Assembly: GCA_021790935.1 (NCBI GenBank)
Contig: JAJYFL010000012.1
Span: forward strand, 1-64,000
Direction of reading: 5' to 3'
Source of the DNA: a bacterium
GTDB taxonomy: Bacteria; Vulcanimicrobiota; Vulcanimicrobiia; Vulcanimicrobiales; Vulcanimicrobiaceae
DNA length: 64,000 nucleotides
This document shows positions 7,099-14,880 of this stretch, one piece after another (position 1 is the first letter of the stretch; every line of letters starts with the position of its first letter). The notes beneath the pieces are model-generated. The model had not been told where the DNA came from, did no database searches, and saw only the letters and a list, made by a program, of their open reading frames with translations. A program made the position numbers and the translations under genes.

Positions 7099-9912
7099 AT
7101 GGAGACGACGCTCAGATTGCTGGGGCATCCGGCGCTCGAGCAGGACGGCACGGCGATGCGAGTCGGCATACGGCCGAAGGCTTTGGCCTTGCTCGGCTTG
7201 CTTGCCGCGCACTATCGCCGGCCGGTTTCGCGGGATTGGCTTGCTCGGACCCTGTGGCCCGACGATGCACCGCCGACCGGTGCGGCCAATCTGCGGCGGC
7301 ACATGCACTTGCTGCACAAAGCGCTTAGCGCCGATATCCTCCTGCTCACCCGGACCACCGTCCAATGGAACCCGCAGTGCGGCGTAGTCGTGGACTCGAT
7401 TCAGTTCGAGCGCTGCTTGAGCGCGAGCCCGACCGAAGCGTTGGCTGCCTATGGGGGAGATTTTTGCGAGGGCGTCGCGGACGAGTCGCTGGAACCAATC
7501 CGGGAGCGGTATCGCACGGCATACGAAAGTCTCTTGCGTTCGCAGATCGAGCTGCTCGATACGGCCGGCACCTCGCCCGGAATGCTTCTGCCGTGGTTGG
7601 AGCGCTTAGTCGCGCTCGGTCCGTTCGACGAAGGCGCCGTGCGCCGCTTGATGGAGGCGCTGCTTGCTTTCGGCGATCGAAGCGCGGCTATTCGTGAGTA
7701 CAATGCCTTGACCAATCGGCTGCGTGCCGAGATCGGTGCGGCACCGGAACCGGCCACCGTCAGGCTCTTTGAATCGCTGCTCACCACGAGCCAAACGCCG
7801 CTCGTTCCAAACAATCTTCCCCAACAGCGCCTGTCATTCGTTGGGAGGCATCGCGAGCTTTCGCAGCTTGCGCTGCAACTGGCACCCGGGCGTATCGTTT
7901 CGATCGTCGGGCCGGCCGGTTCGGGGAAGTCGAGCCTCGCAGTACGCCACGCCCAGACGCAACTCGCTCGCTTTCCGGGCGGCGTGTGGTTCGCAGATCT
8001 CACGCATGTCCGCGAAGAGCGCGATGCCTGGGAACGCGTCAGAGCGGCTGCCGCCATCGAGTCCGGACCGGACCCGCGAGAAAAGGTCGTGCGAGCCCTG
8101 CAGGCACGCGAAGCGCTCGTGATTCTCGACCGTTGTGAGGGTTCGCTCGACGCCGCGCGCCCGCTCGCGGAACGATTGGCCGCCGCCGACGTCGCGGTGC
8201 TAACCACCACGCGGCGAAAGCTCGATGCCGAAGGCGAAGCCGTTCTCCCGCTTCTGTCTTTTGACGTTCCGGCTACGGATATGCCGGCGGCTTCGCTGAT
8301 CGCCTATCCCGCGTATCGCCTTTTTCTGGAACGCGCGGCTGCGGCAGCACCGTTCTTCGAAATCAGCGCCGCCAACGCCACAGTCATTCTCGAACTGCTG
8401 AATCGGGTTGACGGGTTGCCGCTCGGGATCGAAATTATCGCCGCCCGGATCGCGGTGCTTTCGCCCGAGACGATCCTGCGGCAACTGCGTGCCTCCCGCA
8501 TTCCCGAACGGCTCGACGCTGCGATAGCATGGAGCTACGATTTGCTCGGAAGCGATCAGCGCGAGGTGTTCTTGCGATTGTCTATCTTCCGAAGGACGTT
8601 TACGGCGGAAGCGGCCGGGTTCGTCTGCAGCGCTCCGATAGAATCCGCTCTTTGCGATTTGGTCGACGCCTCTCTGCTCAGCGCGACATCCGATGCGCAA
8701 GGCATCCGTTATCGCTTGCTGGATACGATTCGCGCGTTCGCGGAGTCGCGCCAAACGGAGCGCGAACCCCTCCGAGAGATGCACGCACGCTATTATGCCG
8801 GGCTCGCGGCACGGTATCGCCCGGAGTTCCGGTCTCCGCGCGAAGTTGAGTTCTTCCAACGCGCAGACGCAGACCGGGAGAATTTCGACGCCGCCCTTCG
8901 ATGGGCAATGTCTAGCGATCCCGGCTTAGCCGCGAAACTCGCGCAAGCGCTTTGCCCGTATTACATATTCCGTTGGAATTTTGCGGAGTTGGAGGCGTTG
9001 GCCCGCGGCCTATTGAGCGAAGAAGAGGATCGTCTCCCGCTCTCCACCAGTGCGGGGCTGCATTTGGTTACGGGCCTCATTGCCAAAGCGCAAACCGATC
9101 GGGAGCAGGCTGAATCCCACTTGCAGAAGGCACTGAATGGATTTCGAGCATCGGGCGATAGTTCGGGTGAGCTGGAGGCGCTCAACGCCATCGCAATCGT
9201 CGCGTTTAATCATGGCGACCCCGCTGCTTTGCAACTGTTCGAAGAGCTCTTGTCCCTGCAGCGGCGGTACGGCGACGATTACGGCGCGACTCACACCATC
9301 TTCAACATTGCTGCATCGTTGACGAACGAAGGACAGTGGGAACGAGCGCTCGCGCTGCAGAGCGAGGGCCTCTCCATGTTCAAGCGTATGAAGTTCACTC
9401 GCGGAATCGGCTATGCCCATCGAGCGCTTTCGCTGAGCTATGCGAAGTTGGGGCGTTTGGACGAGTCGGTTGCGGCCGCCCGGACGGCGGTAGACATCTT
9501 TGAATCGCTCGGCGACTCCGTGTGGCTGGCCGATGCATTGACTACTCTATCGTTGCAATTATGCGAGTGCGGGAAGTATGGCGAGGCGCTCCAGTTTTGC
9601 GTTCGGGCACTTTCGCTGCTCTCACCTGGGGATTATGCGATATTCGTTCGAGGCGCGCTGTTGGCCGGATTCCAGGCGTTGACTGGCCTTGGCCGCTTCC
9701 GAGAAGGCGTCTTGGCCTTCGGCATGGCCGAACGTCTAGGCGCGCTGAACGATCTTGCGATGACACCTTCGTACAGTGAGTACTTGCGACCGATCCTTGA
9801 AACGGCGAAAAACGCGGTGGGCCCGGCGACCTTCATCGGGCTGTGCGGCGAAGCGGCGTCGATGGACTACGCCGAACTGGTCGATCTCATCAAGCGGGCC
9901 GAGGTGGCCTAG
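7099..9912 (+). CDS. SARP/AfsR-type regulator: BTAD, NB-ARC ATPase and TPR
   Basis: Large cytoplasmic transcription regulator of 937 residues. Residues ~1-95 form an OmpR/PhoB-type winged helix (IRPKALALLGLLAAHY, LWPDDAP, LRRHMHLLHKAL). Residues ~100-245 form a bacterial transcriptional activator (BTAD) domain. An NB-ARC-type ATPase follows, with P-loop GPAGSGKSS near residues 270-278 and a GLPLGIEIIAAR motif. Residues ~600-937 are TPR-like helices. Such proteins couple signal or nucleotide binding to activation of nearby or distant genes. The target is not evident here: it is followed by a 29-kDa-free gap and a small membrane protein gene. The Shine-Dalgarno is weak. No transmembrane segment seen. 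Confidence 0.88.
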   Translation: METTLRLLGHPALEQDGTAMRVGIRPKALALLGLLAAHYRRPVSRDWLARTLWPDDAPPTGAANLRRHMHLLHKALSADILLLTRTTVQWNPQCGVVVDSIQFERCLSASPTEALAAYGGDFCEGVADESLEPIRERYRTAYESLLRSQIELLDTAGTSPGMLLPWLERLVALGPFDEGAVRRLMEALLAFGDRSAAIREYNALTNRLRAEIGAAPEPATVRLFESLLTTSQTPLVPNNLPQQRLSFVGRHRELSQLALQLAPGRIVSIVGPAGSGKSSLAVRHAQTQLARFPGGVWFADLTHVREERDAWERVRAAAAIESGPDPREKVVRALQAREALVILDRCEGSLDAARPLAERLAAADVAVLTTTRRKLDAEGEAVLPLLSFDVPATDMPAASLIAYPAYRLFLERAAAAAPFFEISAANATVILELLNRVDGLPLGIEIIAARIAVLSPETILRQLRASRIPERLDAAIAWSYDLLGSDQREVFLRLSIFRRTFTAEAAGFVCSAPIESALCDLVDASLLSATSDAQGIRYRLLDTIRAFAESRQTEREPLREMHARYYAGLAARYRPEFRSPREVEFFQRADADRENFDAALRWAMSSDPGLAAKLAQALCPYYIFRWNFAELEALARGLLSEEEDRLPLSTSAGLHLVTGLIAKAQTDREQAESHLQKALNGFRASGDSSGELEALNAIAIVAFNHGDPAALQLFEELLSLQRRYGDDYGATHTIFNIAASLTNEGQWERALALQSEGLSMFKRMKFTRGIGYAHRALSLSYAKLGRLDESVAAARTAVDIFESLGDSVWLADALTTLSLQLCECGKYGEALQFCVRALSLLSPGDYAIFVRGALLAGFQALTGLGRFREGVLAFGMAERLGALNDLAMTPSYSEYLRPILETAKNAVGPATFIGLCGEAASMDYAELVDLIKRAEVA

Positions 9913-9936
9913 CGGGTCTATCCGGCAGGGGGTGCT

Positions 9937-9979
9937 GGGCGTGGAGGCGTAGAGTCCCCTTGGTTGCTTTGCCCTTTCC
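9937..9979 (+). repeat. Short intergenic repeat element, copy 2
   Basis: GGGCGTGGAGGCGTA, then GAGTCCCCTTGG, then TTGCTTTGCCC. It shares the exact core and similar flanks with 4730-4770. It ends 35 bases before the ATG of the small membrane protein at 10015, so a leader or promoter role is possible. Confidence 0.45.
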
Positions 9980-10014
9980 CTTCGATAACACTCGTCATCG
10001 AAATGGAGGCACTT

Positions 10015-10278
10015 ATGCCGACCCCAGCCCCACTCCCCGATACGTCTTCGATCGGCGCTCTTGCAGCGTTCGGCGTTATCTACGCCATCATCGTCATCGT
10101 CGCGCTCGTCCTCGGCATCATCATCAACTGGCGGATCGCCTCGAAGGCCGGATACAGCGGCGCGCTGTCGCTCCTGATGCTGATTCCTTTCGTGAACATC
10201 GTCATCATACTCATCTTCGCGTTCTCGAAGTGGCCGATCGAGCAGCAGCTCGAGGCCATGCGCAGCAAGCAGACCTAG
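10015..10278 (+). CDS. Small two-helix membrane protein
   Basis: An 87-residue protein with two hydrophobic segments, about residues 13-37 (IIVIVALVLGIIINW) and 45-67 (LLMLIPFVNIVIILIFAF). A charged loop (RIASKAGYSG) separates them and the tail is charged. This arrangement is common in small uncharacterised bacterial membrane proteins described as DUF-type. The start is fixed by GGAGG at 10005-10009, five bases before ATG. A longer frame from 9964 lacks a ribosome binding site. The intergenic repeat element lies directly upstream. Function unknown. Its stop overlaps the convergent aminopeptidase gene by four bases. Confidence 0.8.
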   Translation: MPTPAPLPDTSSIGALAAFGVIYAIIVIVALVLGIIINWRIASKAGYSGALSLLMLIPFVNIVIILIFAFSKWPIEQQLEAMRSKQT

Positions 10279-11717
10279 CTCACCCCGCCCACGGCTGCCA
10301 TCCAGGCCTCGACCGCGCCGGGCGCTGAGGGCAGCATCGCCGAGAGATTCTCGTGCCCGTCGTTTGTAACGAGCACGTCGTCCTCGATGCGTACTCCGAT
10401 GCCGCGGAAACGCTGCGGAACGGTCGCGTCGCTGGGCTGGAAGTATAACCCCGGTTCGACGGTGAGGACCATTCCGGGCTCGAGCGAGCCGTAGCGGTAG
10501 CGCTCCGCGCGCGCTCTCGCGCAGTCGTGTACGTCGATGCCGAGCATATGGCTGACGTTGTGCAACGTGTAGCGGCGATAGAACTGGCGCTCGGGATCGA
10601 GGGCCTCATCGAGCGAGCTCTTCAGAATGCCGAGATCGATCAGGCCTTGCGCCATCACGCGCATCGCCGCGCGATTGGGTGCGAGGAAATCGTTGCCGGG
10701 CTTTACCTGCGCGAAGCCCGCGCGTTGCGCTTCGTAGACGATCTCGTAGACCGCGCGCTGCTCCGCCGAGAACCTACCGCCGATCGGCAGCGTGCGCGTG
10801 ATGTCGGCGGTGTAGAGCGACTCGACCTCGACGCCGGCATCGAGCAGCAGCAACGTTCCCGGGTCGGCGGCGCCGCTGTTGCGGTTCCAGTGCAGCGTGC
10901 AGGCATGGTGCCCGGCGGCCGCGATCGTCAGGTAGCCGACGTCGTTGGCTTCGATGCGCGCGCGGCGCCAAAATGCGGCCTCGATCTCGCGCTCGGTGCG
11001 CGCCGTAGGCAGCACGCGAATCACATCTTCGAAACCGCGCTTGCTGATCTCGCAGCACGCGCGCAGTTCGGCGATCTCGAACGCATCCTTTATCAAGCGC
11101 ATCTCGGAGAGGTGGCTCGCGAACTCCGCGTCTTGCGGCGCCGCGTCAAAGAGCGCGTCGATCGTATCGTCGGAACCGCGCACGAGGCGCACGCCCTGCC
11201 GGTCACCGCGCAGCTCCTCCAAATACGGTGCAAGACGCTCGAGCGGAAGGCACGTATCGACGCCGTAGTAGGCGCGGCTTTCATCTACGCCGCGGTGGCG
11301 GCCGACCCAGAGTTCGCCGTAGACCCGATCGGTGATGAACTGCGCGCTGCCGCGATTGTGAGCCGGCACGAACAGGGTCGACCGGTGTTCGCGTCCGGCC
11401 GGCGAGAGCACGAGCACCGCGCCGGGTTCGCCGTGCCCTACCAGGTATGCAAAATCGCTCGACGTGCGAAAGCGGAAGTTCGTATCGTTGGCGCGCACGC
11501 GCTCGGTGCCCGCCGGTACGACGAGTGAGGTTCCGGGATAGTGCTGCGAGAGAGCCGCACGGCGCGCCAGGAACCGGTCGTTCCCGCGGATCGTCGCACG
11601 CTCGATCGGCTCGTCGATCCAGCCGGTCTCCATAAACGCGATCAGCGCGGCCGGCGGATCGGTGTCATGCGTCGCCTTGGCCGGGCCTACCGTCTCGAGC
11701 GGTTCTTTCGTTTCCAT
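10275..11717 (-). CDS. pepP: Xaa-Pro aminopeptidase (aminopeptidase P, M24)
   Basis: A 480-residue metallopeptidase that removes an N-terminal residue preceding proline. It has the AMP_N domain (about residues 35-200) and the pita-bread M24 domain (about 210-470). Metal ligands are visible: Asp in LLLLDAGVEVES and Asp in YTADITRTLPIGG, His in HNVSHMLGIDVHDC, Glu in VLTVEPGLYF and Glu in RIEDDVLVT. The ~30-residue N-terminal extension before TGWIDEP is poorly conserved in character, so a later start is possible. Convergent with the small membrane protein gene, divergent from the secreted protein gene at 11813. Confidence 0.93.
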   Translation of the reverse strand: METKEPLETVGPAKATHDTDPPAALIAFMETGWIDEPIERATIRGNDRFLARRAALSQHYPGTSLVVPAGTERVRANDTNFRFRTSSDFAYLVGHGEPGAVLVLSPAGREHRSTLFVPAHNRGSAQFITDRVYGELWVGRHRGVDESRAYYGVDTCLPLERLAPYLEELRGDRQGVRLVRGSDDTIDALFDAAPQDAEFASHLSEMRLIKDAFEIAELRACCEISKRGFEDVIRVLPTARTEREIEAAFWRRARIEANDVGYLTIAAAGHHACTLHWNRNSGAADPGTLLLLDAGVEVESLYTADITRTLPIGGRFSAEQRAVYEIVYEAQRAGFAQVKPGNDFLAPNRAAMRVMAQGLIDLGILKSSLDEALDPERQFYRRYTLHNVSHMLGIDVHDCARARAERYRYGSLEPGMVLTVEPGLYFQPSDATVPQRFRGIGVRIEDDVLVTNDGHENLSAMLPSAPGAVEAWMAAVGGVS

Positions 11718-11812
11718 GAGCTAGCGCTTCGCGAGCCCCGGCACGGCTCCCCCGCGGTCGTCCCGGCTAGCGCAGCAGGTCCGGCCGAGCCGTGCCGTGG
11801 TACAGGTAGCCG

Positions 11813-12148
11813 ATGCGCCGCCGTTCGCTTGCAATTTCCGCGCTCGCGCTCTTGCTGCCGTTCCTCTCGGCCGCGCCCGCGGACGCGGCCACGCGCCGCG
11901 TCGAGATCCTCGATCGAGGGGACCGGGCTATCTATACGCTGCGGCTCGGCCACGCGGCCACGGCTTCGTGGGGTCCGGATCTGCTCGGGCCCACCCGCGT
12001 GATCGGCATCGGAGAGGGCCGCTCCTTCGCGCTCACCTTCGATCCGTCAACCTGCGCGTACGATCTGCGCGCGCGTTTTGCAGGCGGACGCGTTCAGATT
12101 CGCAGCGTCGATCTCTGCGCGGTCACCCGCATCACCTTCGGCCGCTGA
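11813..12148 (+). CDS. Small secreted protein of unknown function
   Basis: A 111-residue protein with a clear Sec signal peptide (MRRRSLAISALALLLPF then APADAAT). The mature part is about 85 residues with two Cys (DPSTCAYDLRARF and VDLCAVTRITFG) and a strand-rich appearance. The motif pattern, an ATASWGPDLLG segment followed by RSFALTFDPSTCAYDLRA, recalls small periplasmic beta-sandwich proteins, but no family can be named with confidence. The gene lies 95 bases from the divergent aminopeptidase gene and ends just before the converging small basic protein gene. Confidence 0.7.
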   Translation: MRRRSLAISALALLLPFLSAAPADAATRRVEILDRGDRAIYTLRLGHAATASWGPDLLGPTRVIGIGEGRSFALTFDPSTCAYDLRARFAGGRVQIRSVDLCAVTRITFGR

Positions 12149-12157
12149 CGGCGCGGC

Positions 12158-12361
12158 TCACGTGCCCGGTTCGCGGCCCAAGGTCGAACGATCCCTTGCC
12201 GCCGGGGCGGCGGCCTCGGCCTGCGGCTCGGCGTCCGCCGCCGCGTCCGCCGCCGTCTCCTCGGCGGGCGGCTTCTTCTTTGCTCGCAGCGCCTGAAGGT
12301 TCGCTGCGAACCGGCTTGCGGCTGGATCGCCGCCCTTACGATTTCGTCCCATCGGCTCCAT
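12158..12361 (-). CDS. Small basic/Ala-rich protein, hypothetical
   Basis: Candidate 67-residue protein starting MEPMGRNRKGGDPAASRF, with a helical segment (ANLQALRAKKKPP) and an Ala/Glu-rich disordered tail. Two ATGs are available (12361 and 12352). The composition is unlike a random antisense frame, and the gene fits the gap between the secreted protein and the uraD gene. No homologue comes to mind. It could still be non-coding. Confidence 0.4.
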   Translation of the reverse strand: MEPMGRNRKGGDPAASRFAANLQALRAKKKPPAEETAADAAADAEPQAEAAAPAARDRSTLGREPGT

Positions 12362-12438
12362 TATGCCATAATCTGCGGCGGCATGCTCGTGACGGGCAGT
12401 CACGGGCCATGCTTGCGTAGAACCTGCGGAGCGAGACG

Positions 12439-12945
12439 ATGACGATCGCACAACTCAATGCGGCCGACCGCGCGACCTTTGTGGCGCAGCTCGGTTTCGC
12501 ATTCGAAGATTCGCCGTGGATTGCGGATGCCGCTTGGGAGAGACGCCCGTTTGCCGACGCCGGCGCGCTGCACGCGGCCATGCTCGCCGTCCTTGCCGAT
12601 GCGCCGGAGGAACGGCGGGTCGCGCTCATTGCGGCGCACCCGGATCTCGCCGGACGAGTAGCGCGCGAGGGGCGGCTGACACCGGCCTCGAGCGCCGAGC
12701 AATCCGCAGCCGGGCTCGACCGGCTCTCGCCGGAGGAGGTCGAACGCTTCGACGCGCTCAACGGCGCGTACCGCGCCCGCTTCGGGTTTCCGTTCGTCAT
12801 CTGCGCTCGCGAGCACACTACATCCTCGATCCTTGCGGCGCTCGCGGCGCGAGCCTCCAACGATCGTACGACCGAGATCTCGGCGGCACTCGCCGAGATC
12901 GGAAAGATCGTGCGGCTTCGCCTGCGCGATGCGGTGACCGGCTGA
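12439..12945 (+). CDS. uraD: OHCU decarboxylase
   Basis: A 168-residue enzyme that decarboxylates 2-oxo-4-hydroxy-4-carboxy-5-ureidoimidazoline to S-allantoin, the third step from urate. Family signatures are the catalytic His in IAAHPDLAGR, SSAEQSAAGL with its conserved Glu, and the C-terminal YRARFGFPFVICAREHT. ATG follows GCGGAGCGAG. It is the first gene of a three-gene plus-strand operon. Its TGA overlaps the ATG of the urate oxidase gene by one base, and the HIU hydrolase follows, so the three consecutive urate-degrading steps are cotranslated. Confidence 0.93.
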   Translation: MTIAQLNAADRATFVAQLGFAFEDSPWIADAAWERRPFADAGALHAAMLAVLADAPEERRVALIAAHPDLAGRVAREGRLTPASSAEQSAAGLDRLSPEEVERFDALNGAYRARFGFPFVICAREHTTSSILAALAARASNDRTTEISAALAEIGKIVRLRLRDAVTG

Positions 12946-14147
12946 TGTCGTCCTACGTTCTCGAATGGCTGAACCTCCTCGTTCGCTGGCTGCACTTCAC
13001 GGCGGGCATCGCCTGGATCGGCACGTCGTTCTACTTCGTATGGCTCGACGATACGCTGACGCCGCCCCAGAAGCCCGAGGACGTGCGCCGCGGCGTCTTG
13101 GGCGAAGTGTGGTCCGTGCACGGCGGAGGGTTCTACCACAACCAAAAATATCTCACGGGTCCGAAGGGCGAGCCGCTGACCGAGCACCTCCACTGGTTCA
13201 AGTGGGAGGCCTACGCAACGTGGCTCTCCGGCATGGCGATGCTCGCGATCGTATATTGGATCGGCGCCGGCACCTACCTCATCGACAAGAGCGTGATGAA
13301 TCTCACGCCGGCGGCGGCCATCGCGATCAGCATCGCGACCCTCGCGGTGGGCTGGTTCGTCTACGACGCGCTCTGCCGCCTGTTCGCCGATCGGCCGCTG
13401 CTGCTGGGCGGCATCGTCTACGTCTTGCTCGCGCTCGCAGCGTGGGGACTCTCGCACGTCTTCGCAGCGCAAGCCGCGTACATGCACGTCGGCGCGATCA
13501 TCGGCACGATCATGGTCGCGAACGTCTTTTTTTGGATCATCCCGGGCCAGCGCAAGATGCTGGCCGACATACGCGCAGGTCGCGAGCCCGACCCGCGCCC
13601 CGGGCAGCTCGCGAAGATTCGCTCCGTTCACAACACGTACTTTACGCTTCCCGTGCTCTTCATCATGATCAGCGCACACTATCCGATGACCTACGACAAT
13701 CGGTACGGATGGCTCGTGCTCGCGGTCATCGGCCTCGCCGGCGTCTTGCTGCGGTACTTCTTCGTCCTCAGCCACAAGAACAAGATCGTTCCGGCGCTTC
13801 CGATCGCCGCAGCCGTGCTTCTCGCCGCCGCGGCGATAGCCATCGCACCGCATCCGCGTTCGCTCCCGGCCGCGGCGAGCAGCGTTACGTTCGCGCAGGT
13901 GCGGCCGGTCATTGCGCAGCGGTGCGCAGTCTGCCACTCACCGGTGCCGGTGCAGCCCGGATTCGCGGCGCCGCCGGACGGCGTGCTGCTGGATACGCCC
14001 GCGCACATCCGCGCCAACGCCTCGCGCATCTACCTGCAAGCCGTCCAAACCCACGCAATGCCGCTAGGCAACGTTACCGCGATGACGCAAGCGGAACGCA
14101 CGCTCGTCGGCGCGTGGATCGCGGATGGCGCGAAGGTGACGCCGTGA
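12945..14147 (+). CDS. puuD: Membrane-bound urate oxidase with C-terminal cytochrome c domain
   Basis: A 400-residue PuuD-type enzyme oxidising urate to 5-hydroxyisourate, with electrons passed to a heme and not directly to oxygen as in soluble uricase. The N-terminal ~300 residues carry about eight membrane helices (LLVRWLHFTAGIAWIGTSF, WLSGMAMLAIVYWIG, TIMVANVFFWIIPGQRKM). The C-terminus has a c-type heme motif CAVCH at residues 327-331 and a distal Met-rich HAMPLGN segment, consistent with a cytochrome c fold facing the periplasm. The start overlaps the uraD stop (TGATG), and the end overlaps the HIU hydrolase start (GTGA). Identification rests on family resemblance and context. Confidence 0.9.
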   Translation: MSSYVLEWLNLLVRWLHFTAGIAWIGTSFYFVWLDDTLTPPQKPEDVRRGVLGEVWSVHGGGFYHNQKYLTGPKGEPLTEHLHWFKWEAYATWLSGMAMLAIVYWIGAGTYLIDKSVMNLTPAAAIAISIATLAVGWFVYDALCRLFADRPLLLGGIVYVLLALAAWGLSHVFAAQAAYMHVGAIIGTIMVANVFFWIIPGQRKMLADIRAGREPDPRPGQLAKIRSVHNTYFTLPVLFIMISAHYPMTYDNRYGWLVLAVIGLAGVLLRYFFVLSHKNKIVPALPIAAAVLLAAAAIAIAPHPRSLPAAASSVTFAQVRPVIAQRCAVCHSPVPVQPGFAAPPDGVLLDTPAHIRANASRIYLQAVQTHAMPLGNVTAMTQAERTLVGAWIADGAKVTP

Positions 14148-14479
14148 GTGGGCTCTCGACGCACGTTCTCGACATTGCGCGCGGCGTTCCCGGCGCTCGC
14201 ATCGAGGTCGCGCTCTTACGCAGCGAGGGAGAGGTTCGCACGCCGGTCGCGCGTGCGTGGACCGATGACGGCGGACGCATCGCCGGCCCGTTCGACGGCG
14301 AGCTCGAACCGGGGTGGTACGAACTCGTCTTTACGGTCGGGGCCTACTTCAAACGCCTGGAAAGCCCATCGTTCTACGACGAGATTGCGGTCCGCTTTCG
14401 CATCGAAGAAGGTGCGGCGCACTATCACGTCCCGCTCTTACTCGCACCGTACGGATATTCGACCTATCGCGGCAGCTAG
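14144..14479 (+). CDS. uraH: 5-hydroxyisourate hydrolase (transthyretin-like)
   Basis: A 111-residue enzyme converting 5-hydroxyisourate to OHCU. It shows the hallmark N-terminal LSTHVLDIARG, the internal VALLRSEGE and the C-terminal tetrapeptide YRGS that distinguishes HIU hydrolases from transthyretins. His ligands in STHVLD and YHVPLLLAPYGYSTYRGS are present. Starts at GTG overlapping the puuD stop by four bases, so it is translationally coupled. It completes the urate-to-allantoin set with the two genes before it. No signal peptide, so cytoplasmic. Confidence 0.95.
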   Translation: MSGLSTHVLDIARGVPGARIEVALLRSEGEVRTPVARAWTDDGGRIAGPFDGELEPGWYELVFTVGAYFKRLESPSFYDEIAVRFRIEEGAAHYHVPLLLAPYGYSTYRGS

Positions 14480-14871
14480 CGCCGGCTGGCGCGCTCCTCA
14501 CCGGTGGCGAGCTTGTACGCGGCCCAACCGCCGTACGCGGAGATGTCCGCGTATCCGCGCTCCTGAATGAGCGTACGGGGATAGAGCATCGCCGGGGCTG
14601 AGGTGCCGTCGTCGAGGAGAATCGGCGCTTCGTAGAGATCGGGCGGCTCGGTCGAGAGCATATGAGCGTGTTGTGCCGGCGTGAACTCGTAGAGCTCGCC
14701 CGGGATCGAGATGCCGCCGATATCGACTTCATAGATACCGGGATGCTCGTCCCGTACGCTGTGCAGCCGGTAGCGCGGCGCGGTGCGTGCCTCCCCCAGG
14801 AGACGCGCGTCGCCAAGATTGGCGTGGTTGGGCTGGCCGCTTAACGCGGAGCCGCAGATGAAAAATCGCAT
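14476..14871 (-). CDS. Gamma-glutamylcyclotransferase-fold protein (AtzF C-terminal-like)
   Basis: A 131-residue protein with the signature opening of the GGCT/AIG2 fold (MRFFICGSALSGQPNHANLG) and a central YRLHSVRDEHPGIYEV, followed by GELYEFTPAQHAHML. It resembles the C-terminal domain of allophanate hydrolases more than classical glutathione-degrading cyclotransferases. The fold's catalytic Glu could be in the ELYEF segment. It heads for the urate genes tail-to-tail (four-base overlap) and is the last gene of the minus-strand mocA-puuE-allC run. A role in downstream ureide processing (ureidoglycine, ureidoglycolate or allophanate steps) is therefore plausible but inferred. Confidence 0.75.
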   Translation of the reverse strand: MRFFICGSALSGQPNHANLGDARLLGEARTAPRYRLHSVRDEHPGIYEVDIGGISIPGELYEFTPAQHAHMLSTEPPDLYEAPILLDDGTSAPAMLYPRTLIQERGYADISAYGGWAAYKLATGEERASRR

Positions 14872-14880
14872 GGCGGGATC

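Noticed and set aside
7099-9912. SARP regulator as marker of an antibiotic biosynthetic cluster
   Set aside because: No polyketide, peptide synthetase or other secondary-metabolite genes follow; neighbours are unrelated.
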